DNA of 64,000 nucleotides, from positions 62,001-126,000 of the forward strand of contig NZ_AUCW01000013.1 in NCBI RefSeq assembly GCF_000429965.1, written 5' to 3'. Positions 9,712 through 17,321 of this stretch are shown in pieces (position 1 is the stretch's first letter; each line of letters begins with the position of its first letter). A program made the translations under genes and the position numbers. The notes beneath the pieces are model-generated. The model did no database searches. It had not been told where the DNA came from and worked only from the letters and a program-made list of their open reading frames with translations. The DNA comes from Desulfogranum mediterraneum DSM 13871. Its GTDB lineage: Bacteria; Desulfobacterota; Desulfobulbia; Desulfobulbales; Desulfobulbaceae.

Positions 9712-9914
9712 TACTCAGTGGACAGGATCCGTCTTTTGGAGAGGTGGACTGGGGGTGCTGCAGGGGAGCCGCGGTGCAGCACCCTTGCTCAGGCCATGGC
9801 AGGCACAGGCTTAGCCAAGATGGGGAGGAGCTGCAAGGAAATTGTGGAAAAAGAGGAGGAGCAAAAGAGCCCGGAGGAGAGTGAGCCGGGAGGTGGCAGG
9901 GGAGGTAAAGGCAA

Positions 9915-9956
9915 GCCGCTGACAGAGAGGGGCTGGAGATCCTCTCTGTCAGCGGC
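9915..9956 (-). terminator. Hairpin terminator after the MauE-rhodanese operon
   Basis: A perfect 16-bp inverted repeat (GCCGCTGACAGAGAGG and its complement, 10-base loop) begins 10 bases past the stop codon of the rhodanese gene on the minus strand. It is followed by a moderately T-rich stretch (TTGCCTTT). The stem is very stable. The weak T-run leaves open a role in mRNA 3'-end protection instead. Confidence 0.7.
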
Positions 9957-9965
9957 CGGGGATCG

Positions 9966-10499
9966 TTATTTTCCGCTGACCACGGGATAGTCCGCACCCT
10001 TCCAGGCAAAGATCCCACCTGGAAAACGCAGGACCTTGCCATAGCCGAGTCTCCTCGCCCAGGCCGCCCCGTTATGACTGCGGGTACACTTGACAAAGCC
10101 GCAGTAGACGACCACGGTCCGCTCCTTGTCCGGCCCCAGCAGGGCCTGGTATGCGGCCTGGTCCTGGCCGCCGGTCTCCTCGCTGTCCCACTCTTCCATC
10201 TCGGCAATGGGAAAGAGGAACTGGACCGCACCCGGGAGATGTCCCTTGAGGTAGGAGGCCTTGTAGGGCATGGTATCGACGATGACCATCTCCTCCCCCT
10301 TGTCCATCAGCTGCTTCAACTCGGCTGCGGTGATCACCCCGTAATCGCCTCGCTCTACCTCGCGCAGCAGTTTGACTGCGCCCTGTTCCCTCTTCACCTC
10401 TGCCTCAAACTTGTTGGTACCAAAGGCGAGGGCAGAGACGCTCACGCCCAGCACCAGGGTCACGGCCAAGCCTGCAGACACCCATTTTCCCATGTTCAT
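9966..10499 (-). CDS. Exported rhodanese-like sulfurtransferase
   Basis: This 177-residue single-domain rhodanese has a signal peptide (hydrophobic residues 6-25, AFG junction), so it probably works in the periplasm. The catalytic loop reads VVYCGFVKCTRS. C133 is the likely persulfide cysteine and C138 a second cysteine inside the loop. IVDTMPYKASYLKGHLPGAV is the conserved first half. Substrate and partner are unknown. The start codon overlaps the stop of the MauE-like gene by four bases, so the two are made together. That suggests a membrane redox or sulfur-relay pair, which is inference. Confidence 0.88.
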   Translation of the reverse strand: MNMGKWVSAGLAVTLVLGVSVSALAFGTNKFEAEVKREQGAVKLLREVERGDYGVITAAELKQLMDKGEEMVIVDTMPYKASYLKGHLPGAVQFLFPIAEMEEWDSEETGGQDQAAYQALLGPDKERTVVVYCGFVKCTRSHNGAAWARRLGYGKVLRFPGGIFAWKGADYPVVSGK

Positions 10500-10972
10500 T
10501 GTTTCTCCCTGCGCAGTGCAGTTGCGCTCTTAGTTTGCCCCGGTTTGACTGGGGCCCTGTTCTGGTACCAACCAAGAAATAAGAGGACAGCCAGCAAGAA
10601 CAGGTCACGGCCCAGGGCCAGGCGCAGTCCTTTATAGGCATACTCGGGATCCCCTGCACCAAAACAGCCGCAGTCCACATCCAGGCCCAGGATGATGCCG
10701 TAGAGGAGCACCCCCATAAAGGCAATCAGCATGGCCCCGACCAAGAGCAGACTCCCCCGTACCCGGGCCAGGAGACCCAGGGCCAGGATGACCTCCAGCA
10801 GGGGCAGCAACAGGGCCACAGGCTGAATCAACCACTCCGGGAGCAGGCCATAGCCCTGGATCACCACGGCAAAGGCCGTCGGATCGGTCAGCTTGACCAC
10901 CCCGGAGTAGAGAAATATCCCGGCCAGAAACCAGCGCGCCAACCGTGCCAGCCAAACAACTCTCGATTTCAT
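10496..10972 (-). CDS. MauE/DoxX-family redox-associated membrane protein
   Basis: This 158-residue protein has four predicted membrane helices. The signature LYSGVVKLTDP near the N-terminus and a CGCFG motif with C101 and C103 after the third helix are typical of MauE/DoxX-like proteins. The two cysteines suggest it passes electrons or disulfides across the membrane. A good ribosome site (AGAGG) precedes the ATG by ten bases. It is the first gene of a pair with the exported rhodanese, with a palindrome directly upstream. The methylamine role of the name-giving MauE is not implied, because no mau genes are nearby. Confidence 0.87.
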   Translation of the reverse strand: MKSRVVWLARLARWFLAGIFLYSGVVKLTDPTAFAVVIQGYGLLPEWLIQPVALLLPLLEVILALGLLARVRGSLLLVGAMLIAFMGVLLYGIILGLDVDCGCFGAGDPEYAYKGLRLALGRDLFLLAVLLFLGWYQNRAPVKPGQTKSATALRREKQ

Positions 10973-10985
10973 GATAACGGTACCT

Positions 10986-11011
10986 CTTTACTGTTCACCC
11001 GGACAGTAAAG
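10986..11011 (-). promoter_or_regulatory. Perfect 9-bp palindrome before the MauE-rhodanese operon
   Basis: CTTTACTGT and ACAGTAAAG face each other across an 8-base spacer, with the near edge 14 bases from the mauE-like start codon and touching its ribosome site. It could be a repressor operator or an RNA hairpin that limits translation. The regulator is unknown. Confidence 0.4.
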
Positions 11012-11328
11012 CGAAAATCAGCCTGTTTGTACAATAGGTAATTCCAATACCAACCACGACTAAATCTAACATTCCTATCAGTCCGCGCACTCAAGGTAGC
11101 CTGGAGTCACTCAAGCCACTCCCTTGAGCAACGATCCGGGCTGAAGCTGGGCCCTGCCGCTTTTCTGAGGTAACCTCTTTGAAGATACGGACACGACTCG
11201 CCGGCGAAGGAGCCGTGGTTGTACGGCTGCAGCCTTGAAAAGAAGCGGACCAGGGAACCGGGGAGGAAAAGAGTGGTGCAGGGAGCGGGAACGGACCAGG
11301 GAGCGGAGAGAAGGGGGAAAATAGGGAC

Positions 11329-11356
11329 TTGCTTTCTAGCGGCGTTCGACTATTAT
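11329..11356 (+). promoter_or_regulatory. Candidate sigma-70 promoter for the DUF2628-DUF2798 pair
   Basis: TTGCTT at 11329-11334 and TATTAT at 11351-11356 are separated by 16 bases. They lie about 130 bases ahead of the DUF2628 start codon. The -10 is good, the -35 mediocre. Confidence 0.4.
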
Positions 11357-11486
11357 CGCAAATCTTGAAGAGGAAATTGACGGCAGGAGCAGCTCAGCGC
11401 TTGAGCAGAACGGCCCGCTGCCTCACAGAACAGCAGAGCGCCAGAGCGTCAAGGGCGCCGGGCGGAGTTCAACCCGAGAACAGAGC

Positions 11487-11849
11487 ATGAAACAGTATAA
11501 AATTTTTCAACACCCGGACGGCTCCACCGAGGCCGTCAAGCAGGGCTGGTCCTGGCCGGCTTTTTTCTTCAGCTGTTTCTGGGCCATCGCCAAAAAGATG
11601 TGGCTGACCGGTACGGCCCTCTTCCTCGCCTCCCTGACCCTGGGAGCCGTTGTCGGCCAGGCAGAGATGGGCGCCCAGGGCGACTCCATCATCAACATCA
11701 TCTCCATCGCCATCTCCATTATCTTTGGCCTCAAGGGCAATGACTGGTGGGAGGCCGCCCTCTGGTCCCAGGGCTATGAAGAGAAAACCATCGTGGCCGC
11801 CACCACCCCCCAGGGCGCCCTGGCCATCTACCACCAAAGCCAGCCCTAG
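11487..11849 (+). CDS. DUF2628 small membrane protein
   Basis: This 120-residue protein opens MKQYKIFQHPDG and continues EAVKQGWSWPAFFFSCFWA, the hallmark of DUF2628. It has two hydrophobic segments (about residues 25-55 and 68-82) and a soluble tail that includes an ALWSQGYEE motif seen in the family. The function of DUF2628 is unknown; members are inner-membrane proteins. The ribosome site is weak. A second small membrane protein gene follows after 50 bases, and the two probably form one transcript. Confidence 0.82.
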   Translation: MKQYKIFQHPDGSTEAVKQGWSWPAFFFSCFWAIAKKMWLTGTALFLASLTLGAVVGQAEMGAQGDSIINIISIAISIIFGLKGNDWWEAALWSQGYEEKTIVAATTPQGALAIYHQSQP

Positions 11850-11899
11850 ACTCGACCTACAGCAGGCCGGGCCGGGAATATCCCTCTGGAGCAGACCCC

Positions 11900-12127
11900 A
11901 TGATCCCCAAACGATTTGAACCGCTGGTCTTTGCCTTTTTCATGTCCATGCTGATGTCGCTGCTGATGTCCGGGGTGATCACCTTCATCAACCTGGGTGT
12001 AGTCAACGGCTTTGTCCTGCTCTGGCTCAATGCCTTTATCAAGGCCTTTTCCATCGCCTTCCCCGTGGTGCTCCTGGTGGTGCCCCTGGTACGAAGAATC
12101 GTGGCCCGGGTGGTTGCCCCCTCATAA
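11900..12127 (+). CDS. DUF2798-like small membrane protein
   Basis: This 75-residue protein has two membrane helices (about 7-30 and 37-62), with the motif MSGVITFINLG between and inside them, as in DUF2798. It starts at an ATG with GGAG eight bases upstream. The function is unknown. It is the last gene before a strong hairpin that separates it from the convergent YkgJ gene. Confidence 0.75.
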   Translation: MIPKRFEPLVFAFFMSMLMSLLMSGVITFINLGVVNGFVLLWLNAFIKAFSIAFPVVLLVVPLVRRIVARVVAPS

Positions 12128-12141
12128 ACCGCCTCTCCTCA

Positions 12142-12179
12142 GGCCCGGGGACAACAAGCCGCTCTTTGTCCCCCTGGGC
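12142..12179. terminator. Bidirectional hairpin between convergent genes
   Basis: GGGGACAA and TTGTCCCC form the core of an inverted repeat with an 11-base loop, extended with small bulges by GCCC/GGGC. It lies between the stop codons of the DUF2798-like (plus) and YkgJ-like (minus) genes, the usual place for a shared terminator. No long T-run is present. Confidence 0.5.
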
Positions 12180-12853
12180 TAGGCCTGCTGGAGAATTATC
12201 CGCTCTCCCTCCTGGAGCGGGCTCACTCCCAGCGTGGCCGCCAGGAGTTGGAACAGCGGACGACCGAAGTAAAACAGCTCCCTCTCCACGGGCAGCGCAA
12301 AGTGACGGGCTGCCGCACAGCGGTACTGCAAATCCAGGTCCACCAGCTCCTGTATGGCCGCGAGGATCTCCGATCGCTGCTGCTCATCAGCCCACTGCTC
12401 GCGAACCGTGGCCAGCTCGGGACAGCTGCAGCGTTCTTCATGCTCCCGGATCAGGGGCAGAAGCGGCTCCTGCTCATCCATACAGTCAAAACGGCTGAGC
12501 AGATGCTTACCGGTGATGGTGAGCAGCGCCTCCGGGGAACTGCACTCCAGCACCCTGCAGGCCAGAGGGCGATATTGGTAGATCTGGCAGGCGCCGGCAG
12601 CCCCCTGCTTTGCGAAGAACCTACAGCTCCAACTGCCCCCATGGCCCTGGAGCTTGATAAATTCCGCTGCCACCGGTTCCGCCTCGCTACCCAGGGGGGG
12701 CAGAGCCAGCTCTCCCCGGCGAACGGTAACCAGGTCGGCAAAGCTCAGCCGCCCCTGCCGGATCAGCTCCAGATCCTGGGTATGGAGGGCAGGGCCGCCC
12801 TGGAGGCAACACTGTCCGCAGCGATCACACTGGCTCTTGGTCTTGGTCTTCAT
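12179..12853 (-). CDS. YkgJ-family cysteine-cluster protein
   Basis: This 224-residue protein begins with the cluster CDRCGQCCLQGGPAL and has further cysteines (CRFF, CQIYQYRPLACRVLEC, CMDEQ, CSCPEL). These match the zinc- or iron-binding YkgJ/UPF0153 family. Its biochemical role is not established. The ATG at 12853 overlaps the MOSC stop codon by one base (TGATG), placing it at the end of the met-cys operon. A GTG one codon earlier is possible. Confidence 0.83.
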   Translation of the reverse strand: MKTKTKSQCDRCGQCCLQGGPALHTQDLELIRQGRLSFADLVTVRRGELALPPLGSEAEPVAAEFIKLQGHGGSWSCRFFAKQGAAGACQIYQYRPLACRVLECSSPEALLTITGKHLLSRFDCMDEQEPLLPLIREHEERCSCPELATVREQWADEQQRSEILAAIQELVDLDLQYRCAAARHFALPVERELFYFGRPLFQLLAATLGVSPLQEGERIILQQA

Positions 12854-13302
12854 CACGATATCTTATCTCCCGGCTGCACCACCTCGATGGGATCCCCACA
12901 GCAAAGGACCCCCGGGGTGATCACCTTGGCAAAAATTCCTTCCCTGGGCATGATACAGTCGCCCACCTGCTGAAAGATGGCACAGCCCTGGTGACATTTT
13001 TTACCGATCTGGGTCACCTCCAGCAGGGTCGTATTACTCTTCAACAAGGTCCCCACCGGCAGGGTAGCCAACTCGATCCCCCGGGTGGTGATGTTTTCTG
13101 CAAAGGCCCCGGGCGCAAGCTCCAGGCCTTTGTTGCGCATGAAATCAATGGACTCCTCGGCCAGAAGACTGACCTGACGATGCCAGTCCCCGGCATGAGC
13201 ATCCCCCTCTATGCCGTGATCCACCTTAAGGCTCACCTGCTCCACAGGCTCCTTATCCACCCCTTTTTGGGTGCTTATATTCAAGGAAATAATCGTGGCC
13301 AT
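12853..13302 (-). CDS. MOSC-domain protein
   Basis: This stand-alone MOSC domain has 149 residues. The family includes the C-terminal domain of molybdenum cofactor sulfurase and binds sulfur through a conserved cysteine. Here the likely residue lies in IGKKCHQGC (residues about 99-107). DHGIEGDAHAG and GAFAENITT are the standard MOSC motifs. Such small proteins may carry sulfur for metal-cofactor assembly. It sits 10 bases after cysK, which fits a sulfur-transfer task (inference). Confidence 0.88.
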   Translation of the reverse strand: MATIISLNISTQKGVDKEPVEQVSLKVDHGIEGDAHAGDWHRQVSLLAEESIDFMRNKGLELAPGAFAENITTRGIELATLPVGTLLKSNTTLLEVTQIGKKCHQGCAIFQQVGDCIMPREGIFAKVITPGVLCCGDPIEVVQPGDKIS

Positions 13303-13312
13303 ATGCTTCCTC

Positions 13313-14239
13313 CTATGCCATCAGATCGGTGCTCAGATAGCGTTCCCCGGTATCCGGGAAAACCACCACCACGCGTTTGCCTGCATGCTCGCTCCTGGAG
13401 GCAATCTCCAGGGCTCCGGCCATGGCCGCCCCACAGGAGATACCGCAGAGAATCCCCTCCAGCCGGGCTATCTCGCGGGCCGTGGCAATGGCTGCCTCAT
13501 TCTCCACCTGGACCACCTCGTCAATCAGGCTGCGATCCAGGATGGCAGGGACAAAGCCTGCGCCGATCCCCTGGATCTTATGGGGTCCCGCAGCCCCCCC
13601 GGAGAGCACTGCCGAGGCGGCCGGCTCCACGGCGATCACCAGGAGGTTCGGATTCTGCTCCTTGAGAAACCCGCCGGCACCGGTCACCGTGCCGCCGGTA
13701 CCCACTCCGGCCACCAGGATATCCACCTCTTCGCCCAACTGGCTCCAGATCTCGGGCCCGGTGGTGCGACGATGCATGGCCGGGTTGGAGGGGTTGGCAA
13801 ACTGATTGGGCATCCAGGCATCGCCGGCCTGGGCACAGAGTTCTTCGGCCTGGGCAATGGCCCCCTGCATCCCCTCTGCTGCCGGGGTGAGAACCAGTTC
13901 CGCGCCAAGGTGCCTGAGCAGGGCCCGCCGCTCCACACTCATACTCTCGGGCATGGTCAGGATCAGGCGATAGCCCCGGCTGGCACAGAGAAAGGCCAGG
14001 CCGATGCCGGTGTTGCCGCTGGTGGGTTCAACGATCAGGGTGGAGGCCTTGAGCAGACCCGCGGTCTCGGCATCGCTGATCATGGCCAGGGCAACCCGGT
14101 CCTTGACGCTGCCCAGGGGGTTGGCGGCCTCCAGCTTGGCAAAAAACTCCACTCCGCCGGTGCCTGCATAGTGGCCCAGGCGGACCAGCGGTGTCGCGCC
14201 CACGGCCTGGGAGATATCCGAGTAATAGCTTGGCTTCAT
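13313..14239 (-). CDS. cysK: Cysteine synthase A (O-acetylserine sulfhydrylase)
   Basis: This 308-residue PLP enzyme makes L-cysteine from O-acetylserine and sulfide. The Schiff-base lysine is K46 in NPLGSVKDR. The substrate loop TSGNTG is at 73-78, and GVGTGGTVTGAG binds the PLP phosphate. Length and motifs are those of CysK. The start codon overlaps the end of the serine acetyltransferase gene by four bases, so the two enzymes of cysteine synthesis are translationally coupled. This suits an organism that makes abundant sulfide. Confidence 0.95.
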   Translation of the reverse strand: MKPSYYSDISQAVGATPLVRLGHYAGTGGVEFFAKLEAANPLGSVKDRVALAMISDAETAGLLKASTLIVEPTSGNTGIGLAFLCASRGYRLILTMPESMSVERRALLRHLGAELVLTPAAEGMQGAIAQAEELCAQAGDAWMPNQFANPSNPAMHRRTTGPEIWSQLGEEVDILVAGVGTGGTVTGAGGFLKEQNPNLLVIAVEPAASAVLSGGAAGPHKIQGIGAGFVPAILDRSLIDEVVQVENEAAIATAREIARLEGILCGISCGAAMAGALEIASRSEHAGKRVVVVFPDTGERYLSTDLMA

Positions 14240-15231
14240 CCTTGATCCTCTTTTCCGAGATAAACAAGCTCAGGCTGCTCCAGGGCAACCTTGGTATCCT
14301 GCCCCACCGACTCGGTGAGCCAGACGTTTCCGCCGATGATCGAGCGTTTGCCGACCACGGTCCGGCCGCCCAGGATGGTGGCATTGGCATAGACGATGAC
14401 ATCGTCTTCAATGGTGGGGTGCCGCTTGACGTTGCGCAGCCGTTCCCCGGCATCACGGGGCAGGGAGAGCGCACCCAGGGTGACCCCCTGATAGATGCGG
14501 ACCCGGTTGCCGATCCGGGTGGTGGCACCGATCACCACCCCGGCACCGTGATCGATAAAAAAACTGCCGCCGATATCTGCTGCCGGGTTGATATCGATGG
14601 CCGTGCGGTGAAAGGCGTGCTCACTCATGATCCTGGGCAAGAGCGGCACCCCAAGCTGGTGGAGCCGATGGGCAAGACGGTAGACCATGGTGGCAAAGAG
14701 CCCGGGATAGCTGAAGATGACCTCATCTGCGTTGGCAGCAGCCGGGTCGCCCACCAGGGTGGCCTGGATGTCGGTCTCCAGCAACTCGCGGATGGCGGGC
14801 AGCGACTGGAGCAGGGCCGCGGCAGCCGCATAACTGCGCTCACCACAGTGGGTGCAGACCTGATTGTGGCGGAAGCAGTCATGGCGAATGGCCGAACTGA
14901 TCTGGGTGGCCAGATTTTCATAGAGCAGGCTCAGCTGTTGGCCCAGATAGTATTCCAGGTTCTCCGGCCGCAGGCTCATGGGGGTAAAAAAACCGGGAAA
15001 GAGAATCTGCTGGGCCTGTTCGATCAGACCGATGACCGCATCCTTGGAGGGGATGGGAACCGGCTCGATATGGCTGGCCAGGCGGCCGTCCTTGAACCCC
15101 TGGGCCAGTTGCGCTACCACCCCTGGAATGGGATTATCGATGTTTGCCATGGCCGCAGCATCGCTGTTGCAGGAATCATTGACCCGCTCCTGTTGGCCCA
15201 TGGGAAGGCCCTGATATCCACTCATACGCAT
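14236..15231 (-). CDS. cysE: Serine O-acetyltransferase (long EpsC/CysE type)
   Basis: This 331-residue enzyme makes O-acetylserine from serine and acetyl-CoA. The C-terminal third is a left-handed hexapeptide-repeat helix, with the catalytic region SFFIDHGAGVVIGAT and the tail GVTLGALSLP. The helical N-terminal part is longer than in E. coli CysE and contains a cluster of four cysteines within CFRHNQVCTHCGERSYAA and nearby, unusual enough to suggest metal or redox control. The ATG at 15231 overlaps the metW stop by one base and has GGAG upstream; a start 30 bases later is also possible. Confidence 0.9.
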   Translation of the reverse strand: MRMSGYQGLPMGQQERVNDSCNSDAAAMANIDNPIPGVVAQLAQGFKDGRLASHIEPVPIPSKDAVIGLIEQAQQILFPGFFTPMSLRPENLEYYLGQQLSLLYENLATQISSAIRHDCFRHNQVCTHCGERSYAAAAALLQSLPAIRELLETDIQATLVGDPAAANADEVIFSYPGLFATMVYRLAHRLHQLGVPLLPRIMSEHAFHRTAIDINPAADIGGSFFIDHGAGVVIGATTRIGNRVRIYQGVTLGALSLPRDAGERLRNVKRHPTIEDDVIVYANATILGGRTVVGKRSIIGGNVWLTESVGQDTKVALEQPELVYLGKEDQG

Positions 15232-15863
15232 TACACCTGCTCCACCATCATGATTCCGTAGGTGGCCCTGATATTTTTAAAGTAACGCACACTGTTTCCC
15301 TTAAAGTCATGATGGTGGGTATTGATGGCCACCTCTTTGACGATCCGCACCCCGATGGTATGCAGAAAGCGTTTAAAATCCCTGATCGAGATCACCCGGA
15401 TGTTGGGGGTGTTATACCACTCGTAGGGGAGCTGATCGGTGACCGGAGCGGTGCCGAACCAGAGAATCTGCAAGCGACAGGACCAGTGGGCAAAGTTGGG
15501 GAAGCTGACGATCACCCGCTTGCCGATCCGGAGGAGATCGACCAGCAACTCCTTGGGATCACGGATCTGCTGCAGGGTCTGACTGAGAATCACCGTATCA
15601 AAACGGTTCACAGGATAGTCGCTGACCTCCTGGCGGAAATCCCCCTGAAGCACGGTCAGGCCGCGTTCGATGCAGCGGGCAACCTTGGCCTCGGAGAAAT
15701 CGATCCCCGTGCCCTGCACCTGTTTCTCTTGTTTAAGATAGGCCAGGAGATCACCGTTGGCACAGCCCAGGTCCAGGACCCGGGATCCCGGCTCAACCCA
15801 GGAGGCAATCACCTGGAGATCAAAACGCATCTGCTCTGGGGGATCAACCACACTGCTCATCAT
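15231..15863 (-). CDS. metW: MetW methionine biosynthesis methyltransferase-fold protein
   Basis: This is about 210 residues of MetW, a class I methyltransferase-fold protein that almost always accompanies MetX and is thought to support homoserine acylation. VLDLGCANGDLLAYL is the nucleotide-binding motif, and the NRFDTVILSQTLQ and SFPNFAHWSCRLQ blocks are diagnostic. I chose the ATG-ATG pair at 15863/15860, which sits behind CAGGG, over an ATG 21 bases upstream. The gene overlaps metX by about 20 bases and cysE by one. Confidence 0.93.
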   Translation of the reverse strand: MMSSVVDPPEQMRFDLQVIASWVEPGSRVLDLGCANGDLLAYLKQEKQVQGTGIDFSEAKVARCIERGLTVLQGDFRQEVSDYPVNRFDTVILSQTLQQIRDPKELLVDLLRIGKRVIVSFPNFAHWSCRLQILWFGTAPVTDQLPYEWYNTPNIRVISIRDFKRFLHTIGVRIVKEVAINTHHHDFKGNSVRYFKNIRATYGIMMVEQV

Positions 15864-16998
15864 ACACCCTGCCGAGAAATCCACGGATCAAACCGTCTAG
15901 TCGTTCACTGGGAAGGAGAAAGGCGTCATGCCCCCCCTGGGCCTCTACTTCACAAAAGCTGACATCGCTGCCGTTCTTCTTCAGGGCCGAGACCAGGGCC
16001 TTGGCCTGGTAGGTGGGATAGAGCCAGTCAGAGCTGAAGGAGACCACCAAAAAACAGACCCCGGCCAAGCCCTCGTTGACCAGCAGGCTGCCTCCCTGCC
16101 GCTCAAGATCAAAGTAATCGGCTGCCTTGGTAATATAGAGCAGCGAGTTGGCATCGAAGCGGTCGACAAACTTCCTGCCCTGGTAGTGGAGGTAACTCTC
16201 CACCTGGAAGTCACCCTCAAAGGCAAAGGAGAGGGCGTCACGGTGGAGGCGCCGACCGAACTTTTCCCGCATGGCATGGTCAGAGAGATAGGTGACATGA
16301 CCGATCATCCGCGCCACGGCCAGCCCCAGGGAGGGACCTGGGTTATCATAATAATCCCCTCTGTTCCACTTGGGGTCCGCCATGATGGCCTGGCGGGCCA
16401 CCTCGTTAAAGGCTATGGCCTGGGCCGAGTGGCGGATGGTGGTGGCCAGGGGGATGGCCGAGACTATCATCTCGGGATAATCCACGCACCAGCGCAGGAC
16501 CTGCATCCCGCCCACCGAGCCGCCGACGACGGACATCAGACGCTCTATGCCCAGGTGCTCGACAAGCTCTTTCTGGGCCTGGACCATGTCCTTGATGGTG
16601 ACCATGGGAAAACTGAGTCCATAGGGCCGCCCTGTGGCCGGATTCAGGGACGCAGGTCCGGTGGAGCCGACACAGCTGCCCAGAATGTTGGAGCAGATCA
16701 CAAAGTAGCGATCCGTATCAATGGGCTTGCCCGGACCCACCATGTTGTCCCACCAGCCCGGCCGCTCATCCTCTTCATGGAGATAGCCGGCCACATGGGA
16801 ATCCCCGGAAAAGGCATGACAGACCAGGATCGCGTTACTCCTGCTCGCATTCAAACGGCCCAGGGTCTCATAGGCCAGGGTGATGGGACCGAGGCGGGCC
16901 CCGCACTCAAGGATCATCTCCCGGGGCGGTTGAGCAAAGGTAAAGTACCTGCGCTCCACCACCATCTTTTTCAAATCTTGACTCGCTGGGCTCTCCAT
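15844..16998 (-). CDS. metX: Homoserine O-acetyltransferase
   Basis: This 384-residue alpha/beta hydrolase activates homoserine with an acyl-CoA, the first committed step to methionine. The nucleophile is S161 in VVGGSVGGMQ, with D324 (SSDWLYP) and H357 (GGHDAF) completing the triad. NMVGPGKPIDTDRYFVIC and the GSCVGSTGP loop are MetX signatures. Some MetX proteins use succinyl-CoA; sequence alone does not settle that here. AAGGA lies nine bases before the ATG. It heads the run metX-metW-cysE-cysK-MOSC-YkgJ. Confidence 0.95.
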   Translation of the reverse strand: MESPASQDLKKMVVERRYFTFAQPPREMILECGARLGPITLAYETLGRLNASRSNAILVCHAFSGDSHVAGYLHEEDERPGWWDNMVGPGKPIDTDRYFVICSNILGSCVGSTGPASLNPATGRPYGLSFPMVTIKDMVQAQKELVEHLGIERLMSVVGGSVGGMQVLRWCVDYPEMIVSAIPLATTIRHSAQAIAFNEVARQAIMADPKWNRGDYYDNPGPSLGLAVARMIGHVTYLSDHAMREKFGRRLHRDALSFAFEGDFQVESYLHYQGRKFVDRFDANSLLYITKAADYFDLERQGGSLLVNEGLAGVCFLVVSFSSDWLYPTYQAKALVSALKKNGSDVSFCEVEAQGGHDAFLLPSERLDGLIRGFLGRVYDEQCG

Positions 16999-17029
16999 CC
17001 TGCTCTATCCTTGCGCCTCCATTATCAAA

Positions 17030-17064
17030 TTCCCCCTCTGCACCAGGGGGCCCCGCAGAGGGAA
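17030..17064 (-). promoter_or_regulatory. Leader hairpin before metX
   Basis: On the minus strand TTCCCTCTGC pairs with a downstream GCAGAG-GG-GGAA arm (two-base bulge) around a GC-rich loop. The 3' edge is about 32 bases ahead of the metX start codon and just before the ribosome site. It may control translation or transcription of the met-cys operon. I compared it by eye with SAM riboswitch classes and saw no match. Confidence 0.3.
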
Positions 17065-17266
17065 CCGCAGGGCCACAGGCGTAGCCGTCCCCGCCGGTCA
17101 GAGAGCAAGAGGCAGGCATCATACCACAGCGTAGGACATCCCGCCAGCTCATCTTAACCCCGGGCACGGCTATGAGCTGAGAATAAGCACAACTCGGCTC
17201 TGATGCCAGCTAAAAAACGGTCCCCTTCCCTGGCACCGGGTTCAACCGGCGCAGCGGCCCTTGCTT

Positions 17267-17298
17267 AAAAAAAAACGGATCCCCCCTGGGGACCCGTT
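17267..17298 (-). terminator. Intrinsic terminator of the porin gene
   Basis: The minus strand reads AACGGGTCCCC, a 3-base loop, GGGGATCCGTT (one G-U pair), then nine T residues. This is a textbook rho-independent terminator 24 bases after the porin stop codon. Confidence 0.92.
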
Positions 17299-17321
17299 CT
17301 CGCCTTCGCTCTCGACCTGGA

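Larger units (their letters stand above)
10973..11486. other. Intergenic region between divergent MauE-like and DUF2628 genes
   Basis: These 514 bases lie between divergent transcription units. I find no credible coding frame. The minus-side edge holds a 9-bp palindrome and the plus side a candidate promoter at 11329-11356. A purine-rich stretch covers roughly 11250-11325. A 6-bp inverted repeat (CTCAAG/CTTGAG) lies near 11115-11135. No tRNA or known riboswitch is recognised. Confidence 0.4.

Noticed and set aside
8479-9990. Long plus-strand frame opposite the M48 peptidase gene
   Set aside because: Highly charged, repetitive composition and no domains; the minus strand carries HEMGH.
17000-17260. 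SAM riboswitch before metX
   Set aside because: By eye the conserved cores of SAM-I, SAM-II and SAM-IV are absent; only a hairpin is seen.
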